From NCBI RefSeq assembly GCF_039543825.1, contig NZ_BAABKM010000002.1, positions 2,698,133-2,762,132 on the forward strand: DNA of 64,000 nucleotides, read 5' to 3'. The notes under the pieces were generated by a model. It saw nothing but the letters and a program-made list of their open reading frames with translations, was not told where the DNA came from and ran no database searches. Positions 8,023 to 14,917 of this stretch are shown piece after piece (position 1 is the first letter of the stretch; the number at the start of each line of letters is the position of its first letter). The stretch is from Nocardioides conyzicola. GTDB taxonomy: Bacteria; Actinomycetota; Actinomycetes; Propionibacteriales; Nocardioidaceae. A program made the translations under genes and the position numbers.

Positions 8023-9465
8023 GTGACCAAGCGATCGACCAGCGTCCTGGCAGGCCTGACGGCCGCCACCGTGGCTGCCAGCACCACCATTGTCCTGGCG
8101 CTCGGCGGATCCGCCGAGGCCGCGACGCCGCCGCCGTGGCAGACCGGTCCCGACAAGGACCCGAACAACGTCGGCGTCCTCACCCTGCACGACGCGAGCG
8201 GTGCCACCGTCACCTCCGGGACCCTCGACGACGGCCCGATCGCGGACTTCGTCGCGGGCTCGACGGCGCTGCGCAGCGGTGACACGTTCGCCACGCTGTT
8301 CGCGTACACCCCCAAGAGCGGCGCTCCCGTCGGGTCGTGGTCGGGTCTCCAGCTGAGCGGCACCACCAACTTCGACACCGCGACCCTGCCGGCCTCGCTC
8401 GACAACGGCCTCCCCGTCGTCGCGCTGACGGAGGCGGACACCACGCTCCCGCAGTACGCCGCCGGCTTCCCCAACACCTCGTCGACCGCCGGCTACCAGG
8501 GCGTGTACGAGCTGCGCCTGCGGACGACCTCGGTCGGCCACAGCGCCACCCCGACGTACGACGTGGTCGACATCGTCATCGACGGCAACACCTGGCACAT
8601 CGCCGGTGTCGGTGGCGAGGCGACCAGCACGTCGCTCGCCGTCGCCCCGACCAGCCCGGCGGTCGGTGACACCGCGACCCTGAGCGCGACCGTCTCGCCG
8701 GCCGTCCCCGGCACCGTCCAGTTCAAGGACGGCGCGACCACCCTCGGTGCGCCGGTGGCCGTGAGCTCGGGTGCGGCGTCGACGACGACCGTCATCGCCA
8801 AGGCCGGCGCCCACACGTACTCCGCCGTCTTCACGCCGACCGACACCGACACCTACGCCGGCTCGACCGGCGACGCGTCGGTGACGGTCGCCAAGGCGAC
8901 GTCCACGACGACCGCGACCTGGCCGTCGTCCGCGAAGTACGGGACGGCCGCCTCGGCCAAGGTCACCGTCGCCGCCTCGGCGGGCTCGCCGACCGGCTCC
9001 GTGACGATCAAGAGCGGCAGCACCACGGTCGGCACCGGCACCCTGAGCGGTGGTGTCGCGACCGTCAAGCTCAGCGCCACCGCCCTCAAGCCCGGCAGCC
9101 ACTCGCTGACGGCGACGTACGCCGGCAACGCTGACGTGGCCGGCTCCACCTCCACCGCGGGCACGCTGAAGGTCGCCAAGGCCACCGGCAAGCTGACCAA
9201 CAAGCTGTCGGCGTCAAAGATCAAGGCGTCGGCCAAGGGCAAGCTCACCGTCAAGGCCACCGCGACGGGCACCGTTCCGGCCGGGACCGTCACCATCTAC
9301 GACGGCAAGAAGAAGATCGGCACGGCCAAGCTCAAGGCCGGCAAGGTCGTCTTCACGCTGCCGAAGCTGAAGAAGGGCACGCACAAGATCCACGCCGTCT
9401 ACGCGGGCTCCTCGCTGGTGTCGGCGGCAACGGCGTCGACCGTGACGCTCAAGGTCGTCAAGTGA
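8023..9465 (+). CDS. Secreted protein with unknown N-terminal domain and three Ig-like repeats, the last strongly basic
   Basis: 480-aa secreted protein: signal peptide (about 1-32), a domain paralogous to the preceding gene product (about 45-200), then three bacterial Ig-like repeats (about 205-295, 296-387, 390-480), each ending in a TYAG/VYAG plus TLKV-type strand. The last repeat holds about 20 Lys and hardly any acidic residues, with KKK, KLKKG and KVVK clusters. There is no C-terminal membrane helix. A basic Ig module suits binding to anionic wall polymers or polyphosphate (inference). The same kind of Lys-rich Ig repeat ends the PstS fusion of cassette B. GTG start with GAGGAAG upstream; the stop overlaps pstB (GTGA). 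Confidence 0.82.
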   Translation: MTKRSTSVLAGLTAATVAASTTIVLALGGSAEAATPPPWQTGPDKDPNNVGVLTLHDASGATVTSGTLDDGPIADFVAGSTALRSGDTFATLFAYTPKSGAPVGSWSGLQLSGTTNFDTATLPASLDNGLPVVALTEADTTLPQYAAGFPNTSSTAGYQGVYELRLRTTSVGHSATPTYDVVDIVIDGNTWHIAGVGGEATSTSLAVAPTSPAVGDTATLSATVSPAVPGTVQFKDGATTLGAPVAVSSGAASTTTVIAKAGAHTYSAVFTPTDTDTYAGSTGDASVTVAKATSTTTATWPSSAKYGTAASAKVTVAASAGSPTGSVTIKSGSTTVGTGTLSGGVATVKLSATALKPGSHSLTATYAGNADVAGSTSTAGTLKVAKATGKLTNKLSASKIKASAKGKLTVKATATGTVPAGTVTIYDGKKKIGTAKLKAGKVVFTLPKLKKGTHKIHAVYAGSSLVSAATASTVTLKVVK

Positions 9466-10313
9466 GCTCGACGCTCACCGGCGACCAGACGATGGTCATC
9501 GACGCGGTGACGCCGGCGGCGCCGGCGTCACCACGGACGACGCACGGTCTCGAGGCCGACTCGGTATCGGCCTGGTTCGGGCGGCGCAAGGTGCTGGACC
9601 GGGTCTCGCTCGACATGCCGGCCGGGCAGGTCACGGCGCTGATCGGCCCGTCCGGCTGCGGCAAGTCGACGTTCCTGCGGATCCTCAACCGGATGCACGA
9701 GCTGGTGCCGGGGGCCTCGCTCGCCGGTGAGGTGCGTCTCGACGGCGTGGACATCTACGACCCCGAGCGACGGCTGACCGACGCCCGCAAGTCGATCGGG
9801 ATGGTCTTCCAGAAGCCCAACCCGTTCCCGGCGATGTCGATCGAGGACAACGTGATGGCCGGCCTCAAGCTGACCGGCACCCGGATCTCCCGCACGGACC
9901 GCGAGGCGCTGGTGGAGGAGAGCCTGCGGCGTGCCGGTCTGTGGGAAGAGGTCAAGGACCGGCTCAAGCAGCCGGGGTCGGCCCTGTCCGGCGGTCAGCA
10001 GCAGCGCCTGTGCATCGCGCGGTCGCTGGCGGTCCGCCCGGACGTGCTGCTCATGGACGAGCCGTGCTCGGCGCTCGACCCCACCTCGACGCGCGTGGTC
10101 GAGGACACGATCCAGGAGATCGCGCGCGACGTCACCATCATCATCGTCACCCACAACATGCAGCAGGCGCGTCGTGTCTCGGACCGCTGCGCCTTCTTCC
10201 TGGCCGCCCACGGCACGCCCGGCGTGATCGTGGAGCACGGGGAGACCCGGGCGATGTTCGACGACCCGATCGACTCGCGCACGGCCGACTACGTGAACGG
10301 GCGCTTCGGATAA
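9462..10313 (+). CDS. pstB: PstB phosphate ABC transporter ATPase (cassette A)
   Basis: Cytoplasmic ATPase of the Pst importer, 283 aa. Walker [10 protein letters not shown] (62-70), the PstB-type Q-loop VFQKPNPFP, signature [14 protein letters not shown], Walker B VLLMDEP, and H-loop VTHNMQQ. It has an N-terminal extension of about 30 residues relative to the ATPase core, like the cassette B copy. It starts inside the stop of the Ig-repeat gene, so the unusual surface genes are translationally tied to a standard transporter subunit. No phoU is seen in the window. Confidence 0.95.
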   Translation: MSSTLTGDQTMVIDAVTPAAPASPRTTHGLEADSVSAWFGRRKVLDRVSLDMPAGQVTALIGPSGCGKSTFLRILNRMHELVPGASLAGEVRLDGVDIYDPERRLTDARKSIGMVFQKPNPFPAMSIEDNVMAGLKLTGTRISRTDREALVEESLRRAGLWEEVKDRLKQPGSALSGGQQQRLCIARSLAVRPDVLLMDEPCSALDPTSTRVVEDTIQEIARDVTIIIVTHNMQQARRVSDRCAFFLAAHGTPGVIVEHGETRAMFDDPIDSRTADYVNGRFG

Positions 10314-10352
10314 CCCGTTGAGGCCGGACGACGGCTGCACCAGGCTGCTGGG

Positions 10353-10790
10353 ATGACCGCCTTCATCTCGCACGTGACCGTCGACTGCGGCAACGCCTAC
10401 GAGCTCTCCGAGTGGTGGAAGCCCGTGCTCGGGTACGTCGACATCGACGGCGACCCCAACCTCCCCGGGCACGAGGAGTGCATGATCCGCGACCCCGAGA
10501 CCGGCCAGCAGCTGCTCTTCATCGAGGTCCCGGAAGGCAGGTCGGTGAAGAACCGGCTGCACCTCGACCTGCGTCCCCGCGCGGCGACCCGGGACGAGGA
10601 GCTCGCGACGCTCGTGGCCCACGGAGCCACGGAGGTCGCCGACCACCGGGGGATCCACGGCCCCGGCAGCGGCTGGGTCGTGCTCGCCGACCCCGAAGGC
10701 AACGAGTTCTGCATCCTGCGGTCGCTCGCCGAGGTGGCGGAGGGGAGGTGGTCTCACCGACCACCGCGCCGCCGTACGAACGGGAGTTGA
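10353..10790 (+). CDS. VOC-family (glyoxalase/bleomycin-resistance fold) protein
   Basis: 145-aa cytoplasmic protein of the vicinal oxygen chelate superfamily: HVTVDCGNAYELSEWW at the N-terminus, LHLDL in the middle and the ADPEGNEFCIL C-terminal strand, as in actinobacterial VOC proteins of unknown substrate. It lies between the two Pst cassettes and has no obvious link to them. An AGGCT word 7-11 nt upstream of the ATG could be a leaderless-type -10. The function cannot be narrowed further. Confidence 0.8.
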   Translation: MTAFISHVTVDCGNAYELSEWWKPVLGYVDIDGDPNLPGHEECMIRDPETGQQLLFIEVPEGRSVKNRLHLDLRPRAATRDEELATLVAHGATEVADHRGIHGPGSGWVVLADPEGNEFCILRSLAEVAEGRWSHRPPRRRTNGS

Positions 10791-10904
10791 ACGGCCAGCG
10801 CGCCGTTCCCATGGCCTGGTTGGCACCCTCGAACCCGTTCGTCTGACCCGTTCGGACTACGGGAAAACGTGCCGCCGGCGAAGTTGGCGAAAGCAGTCGT
10901 CGCT

Positions 10905-10937
10905 GTTCGCCTCTCGTTCACCGTTCGCCGACCGTTC
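10905..10937 (+). promoter_or_regulatory. PHO-box-like 11-nt direct repeats upstream of pstC
   Basis: Three consecutive 11-nt units: GTTCGCCTCTC, GTTCACCGTTC, GCCGACCGTTC, followed by GTTTCGG in the same phase. The first two match the direct-repeat unit described for the Streptomyces PhoP response regulator (GTTCACC-like, 11-nt period). They lie 107-139 nt before the chosen pstC start. Phosphate-starvation control of cassette B is inferred. Confidence 0.65.
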
Positions 10938-11043
10938 GTTTCGGTGATCTCCCGACACTTCTGGCGTTCCGATGCCTCGCTCGGGCGAGGACGACCAGGT
11001 CGCGCTCCGTGCGCGGTCCCCGAATTCCCGAAGAAAGCGTCTG

Positions 11044-12048
11044 GTGACGACCCACTCCGTGCACGAGGCCCCACCCGGGCCTCTGCCTCGCAAGATCTCG
11101 CGAAAGCCCACCGGCGTCGACGCGGTCTTCGTCCACAGCTTTCGCGCGATCGGTGCCTCGGTCCTCGTCATCACCGGCGGCATCGGCGCCTTCCTCGCCT
11201 ACCAGTCGATCCCGACGCTGCGGCACTACGGCTTCAGCTTCTTCACCGAGACGCAGTGGCAGCCCGACCAGGACACCATCGGCATCGCCGCGGTCCTGCT
11301 CGGCACCCTCGAGGTGGCGGTCGTCGCGATGTGCATCGCCTTCCCGCTCTCGCTCGCGACGGCGTTGTACATCTCCGAGTACGCCCCGCCTCGGCTCAAG
11401 GGCACGCTCGTGTCGATGGTCGACCTGATGGCTGCCGTGCCGTCGATCGTCTACGGCCTCTGGGGCTTCTTCCTGATCCAGCCGCACGCGAGCGAGTTCG
11501 CGCACTGGCTGCACCAGCACTTCGGCTGGGTGCCGTTCTTCCAGGTCAACGCCGACGCGGACGCGGCGGCGTGGGACCGGATCCAGTACACCGCCAGCGC
11601 GTTCATCGCCGGCATCGCCGTGTCGATGATGGTGATGCCGATGGCCTGCGCGGTGATGCGCCAGGTGTTCTCCCAGACGCCGCCGGGCGAGAAGGAGGCC
11701 GCGCTCGCGCTGGGCTCGAGCCGCTGGGGCATGGTCCGCACCGTCGTCATCCCCTTCGGCCGCGGCGGCATCATCGGCGGCACCATGCTCGGGCTGGGCC
11801 GGGCGCTCGGCGAGACCATCGCCGTGCTCCTCATCATCAGTCCCGAGTTCGTGATCAAGGGACGTCCGCTCGAGATCGGCACGGAGACCGTGTCGGCCCT
11901 GATCGCGGGCCGCTTCGGTGAGTCCACCGGCATCCAGCTCTCGGCACTGCTCACCGCCGGCTTCGTCCTCTTCGGCATCACGCTGGTCGTCAACACGATG
12001 GCCGCGGTCGTCGTCAACCGCAGCCGGTCGGGGGCGGAGACCGGATGA
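11044..12048 (+). CDS. pstC: PstC phosphate ABC transporter permease (cassette B)
   Basis: Inner-membrane permease, 334 aa from this start, with six predicted helices. Typical PstC features: a long first periplasmic loop (FFTETQWQPDQDTIG), SMVDLMAAVPSIVYGLWGFF, the EAA loop EKEAALALGSSRWGM, and GLGRALGETIAVLLI. The start is uncertain. An in-frame ATG lies at 10972, but it has no ribosome-binding site and sits close to the PHO-box promoter, so I prefer the GTG at 11044, which has the purine-rich GAAGAAAG upstream. The stop overlaps pstA by 4 nt. It heads the complete cassette. Confidence 0.93.
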   Translation: MTTHSVHEAPPGPLPRKISRKPTGVDAVFVHSFRAIGASVLVITGGIGAFLAYQSIPTLRHYGFSFFTETQWQPDQDTIGIAAVLLGTLEVAVVAMCIAFPLSLATALYISEYAPPRLKGTLVSMVDLMAAVPSIVYGLWGFFLIQPHASEFAHWLHQHFGWVPFFQVNADADAAAWDRIQYTASAFIAGIAVSMMVMPMACAVMRQVFSQTPPGEKEAALALGSSRWGMVRTVVIPFGRGGIIGGTMLGLGRALGETIAVLLIISPEFVIKGRPLEIGTETVSALIAGRFGESTGIQLSALLTAGFVLFGITLVVNTMAAVVVNRSRSGAETG

Positions 12049-13292
12049 CCGTCGTCGTCGATCGTCCGCAGACCACCCAGGTCCCGGGGGGTGCGACCGT
12101 CCTTCCCCGGACGGACCCGGACGCCCCGCCGCCGCAGCCCCGCACCGGGCTCGGGCAGGTCCCTGCCGAGAGCCTCCTGGTCGTCTGGGGCTCCCGCGTG
12201 GGCGCCCTCTGCCTGGCCTGGATCATCTGCCAGCGCCTCCTGCCGCTCGAGGGCATCGCGTGGTTCGTCGTGGTGTTCGGCATCAGCAACCTGGTGCTGC
12301 TCGCGACCACGACCGCCGTGACGGACGGCCTCGTGGAGGTCCGCGACCGGGTCGCCCAGTGGCTGATCTCGGCCGGGGCGCTGCTCGTCTTCGCGACCTT
12401 GTTCTCCGTGGTGATCTACGTCTTCTACCGCGGCTGGGACGCCCTCAGCCACATCAACTTCTTCACCGACGACATGACCGGAGTCGGGCCGGACGACCCG
12501 CTCGACCAGGGCGGCATCCTGCACGCGATCCTCGGCACGTTGGTCGAGCTGTCGATCGCGATCGCGATCACGCTGCCGCTCGGCATCGGCACGGCGATCT
12601 TCATGACCGAGATCGGCGGAGCCTTCGCGCGAGTGGTGCGGACCGTCGTCGAGGCGATGACCGCCCTCCCGTCGATCGTCGCCGGACTCTTCATCTACAC
12701 GACCTGGATCATCGTGCTCGGCAACCCGCGCTCGGGTCTCGCCGGCGCGCTCGCCATCTCGGTGATGATGCTGCCGATCATCGCCCGCGCCTCCGACGTC
12801 GTGCTGCGGGTGGTGCCCGGCAACCTGCGCGAGGCCTCCCTGGCGCTGGGGTCCAGCCGGTGGAAGACCGTCTGGCACGTCGTCCTCCCCACCGCCCGGC
12901 CGGGCCTGGCGACAGCCCTGATCCTCGGTGTCGCCCGGGGAGTCGGAGAGACCTCGCCGGTGCTGATCACGTCCGGCTACGCGTCGTTCGTGCACCTCAA
13001 CCCGACCAGCGGCGTGATGACCTCGCTGCCGCTGTCGGTCTACGTCAACGTCCGCAGCGGGCAGGAGCTGATGATCGCCCGCGGCTTCGGCACCGCCGCG
13101 GTGCTGCTCATGCTCGTGCTGATCCTCTTCATCACGGCCCGCCTCCTCGCCCGCCCCGCGGGCAGCAAGCCCCGCTTCGGCACCCGCGTGATGCGCGCGA
13201 TGCCGCGCGCCACCTGGCGCCCGGTCCGCACGCCCGAGCCGGGCGCGGACGCCGAGACCCGCACCGACGACAAGGAAGAGGTCGCTTCGTGA
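12045..13292 (+). CDS. pstA: PstA phosphate ABC transporter permease with extra N-terminal helices (cassette B)
   Basis: 415-aa permease partner of PstC. The PstA core occupies about 105-375 (EAMTALPSIVAGLF, EAA-loop EASLALGSSRWK, GVGETSPVLI). It is preceded by a Pro-rich cytoplasmic stretch (1-40) and two additional hydrophobic segments (about 48-100), and followed by a charged tail of about 40 residues. That is longer than the roughly 290-300 aa usual for PstA. ATGA overlap with pstC and GTGA overlap with pstS. The cassette A copy aligns with the C-terminal 180 residues. Confidence 0.93.
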   Translation: MTVVVDRPQTTQVPGGATVLPRTDPDAPPPQPRTGLGQVPAESLLVVWGSRVGALCLAWIICQRLLPLEGIAWFVVVFGISNLVLLATTTAVTDGLVEVRDRVAQWLISAGALLVFATLFSVVIYVFYRGWDALSHINFFTDDMTGVGPDDPLDQGGILHAILGTLVELSIAIAITLPLGIGTAIFMTEIGGAFARVVRTVVEAMTALPSIVAGLFIYTTWIIVLGNPRSGLAGALAISVMMLPIIARASDVVLRVVPGNLREASLALGSSRWKTVWHVVLPTARPGLATALILGVARGVGETSPVLITSGYASFVHLNPTSGVMTSLPLSVYVNVRSGQELMIARGFGTAAVLLMLVLILFITARLLARPAGSKPRFGTRVMRAMPRATWRPVRTPEPGADAETRTDDKEEVAS

Positions 13293-14917
13293 CCGCCCGA
13301 CTCAGCCTGCACCGCCTGCTCCTGATGGCGCTGCTCTGCTGCCTGGTGACCCTGGCGATGACCGTCCGCCTGGCCGGACCCGCCCAGGCGGTCTCGTACA
13401 CCTCGATCGAGGGCTCGGGATCGACCTGGTCGCAGGTGATCCTGCAGCAGTGGATCGCGGACGTCTCGTCCAGCGGCATGCAGATCACCTACAACGGCTC
13501 GGGCTCGTCGCAGGGCCGCAAGGACTTCGCCAACGGCGTCACCGACTTCGGCATCTCCGAGATCCCCTACCAGGGCGTCGACCCGGTCTCCGGGCAGGCA
13601 GACAGCAGCTCGCGGCCCTACGCGTACTTGCCGATCGTCGCGGGCGGCACGGCGTTCACCTACCACGTCGAGGTCGGCGGCAAGCTGGTCAAGACGCTGC
13701 GCCTGTCGGGCGAGACGATCGCCAAGATCTTCACCAACAAGATCACCAACTGGAACGACGCGGCGATCACCGCCGACAACAACGGCCACGCGCTGCCCTC
13801 GCTGCCGATCCACCCGGTCGTCCGGTCCGACGGCTCCGGCACCACGGCCCAGTTCACCCGCTACCTGGCGACGATGTACCCCTCGATCTGGGGGCCGTTC
13901 AACGGCGGCAAGGCGGTGCTCACCTCGCAGTTCCCGCGCCAGGGTGCGCAGGTGGCTGCGTCCGGCTCGGACCAGGTCATGAACACGATCAGCAGCGCGG
14001 CCGGCAACGGGACGATCGGGTACGTCGAGTACTCCTACCCGGTCAACGCCCACTACCCGGTGGTCAAGGTCGAGAACAAGGCCGGCTACTTCGTCGAGCC
14101 GACGCAGTACAACGTGGCCGTGGCCCTGACGAAGGCCAAGATCAACCAGGACAAGAGCTCGAAGGACTACCTGACCCAGATCCTCGACGGGGTCTACTCC
14201 CACCCGGACCCGCGTGCGTACCCGCTGTCGTCGTACTCCTACATGATCATCCCGACGGGCGCCAGCGACCAGCGGATGACGACGTCGAAGCGCCAGACCC
14301 TGGCCGACTTCCTGACGTACTCGATCTGTGCGGGGCAGTCGAAGGCCGGTCCGTACGGGTACTCGCCGCTGCCCCTCAACCTCGTCCAGGCGGGCTTCTC
14401 CCAGATCAACAAGCTGAAGAAGGCGGACTCCGCCGTCGACCTCACCAACCACGACGTCACGAAGTGCGACAACCCGACCTTCGTGAAGGGCAACCTCCAG
14501 GCCAACCACCTGGCGGACATCGCGCCGAAGCCGGCGTCCTGCGACAAGGCGGGCGCGGGGCCGTGCGGCACCGAGACCGGCACCAACACGCCGTCGACCG
14601 AGGGTGGCAAGGGCGGCGGTGGCGGCGGCGCCTCGAACACCCCGGGTGGCACGACGCCGGGCGGCACCGCCGGCGGCGGCGCAGGGAACACCCCGGGCGG
14701 CGTCGACCCGGTCACCGGCCTGCCGACCGACACCGGCGGGACCGGTACGACGACGGGCGGCGGCGACGTGGTCGCCAACCCGGTCGAGCTGAGCGCCCAG
14801 CGCACCGGCGACGACAAGGTCTTCAGCGGGGTCGCGGTGCTGGAGCTGCTCGCGATCATCCTGCTCCCGGGCCTCTACGTCGCCATCGCGCGGCGGCGTC
14901 GGGAGGTGTCGCGATGA
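13289..14917 (+). CDS. pstS: PstS phosphate-binding protein with Gly-rich linker and C-terminal membrane anchor (cassette B)
   Basis: 542-aa exported binding protein. The signal peptide ends near AQA (about residue 35) and there is no lipobox; the PstS domain spans about 38-420, a Gly/Thr/Pro-rich linker about 430-500, and a C-terminal helix with RRRR-like tail about 510-535. The phosphate motif is canonical: RSDGSGTT at 179-186, with a Ser-rich NGSGSSQG loop. The residue matching E. coli Asp56 is Glu (Glu91, FGISE). This is the only binding protein in the window with the full phosphate signature, so it is the best candidate for true phosphate import. GTG start overlapping the pstA stop; ATGA overlap with the next gene. 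Confidence 0.93.
   Translation: MTARLSLHRLLLMALLCCLVTLAMTVRLAGPAQAVSYTSIEGSGSTWSQVILQQWIADVSSSGMQITYNGSGSSQGRKDFANGVTDFGISEIPYQGVDPVSGQADSSSRPYAYLPIVAGGTAFTYHVEVGGKLVKTLRLSGETIAKIFTNKITNWNDAAITADNNGHALPSLPIHPVVRSDGSGTTAQFTRYLATMYPSIWGPFNGGKAVLTSQFPRQGAQVAASGSDQVMNTISSAAGNGTIGYVEYSYPVNAHYPVVKVENKAGYFVEPTQYNVAVALTKAKINQDKSSKDYLTQILDGVYSHPDPRAYPLSSYSYMIIPTGASDQRMTTSKRQTLADFLTYSICAGQSKAGPYGYSPLPLNLVQAGFSQINKLKKADSAVDLTNHDVTKCDNPTFVKGNLQANHLADIAPKPASCDKAGAGPCGTETGTNTPSTEGGKGGGGGGASNTPGGTTPGGTAGGGAGNTPGGVDPVTGLPTDTGGTGTTTGGGDVVANPVELSAQRTGDDKVFSGVAVLELLAIILLPGLYVAIARRRREVSR

Noticed and set aside
6040..9465. Cassette A secreted PstS-like and Ig genes as a frameshifted or broken fusion
   Set aside because: Each gene has its own signal peptide or membrane helix and ribosome-binding site, and different N-terminal domains; there is no leftover Ig sequence after 7254.
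10972..11043. pstC start at the ATG of 10972
   Set aside because: No ribosome-binding site, and it is about 35 nt from the PHO-box repeats; the extension is Arg-rich and unlike PstC. It remains possible.
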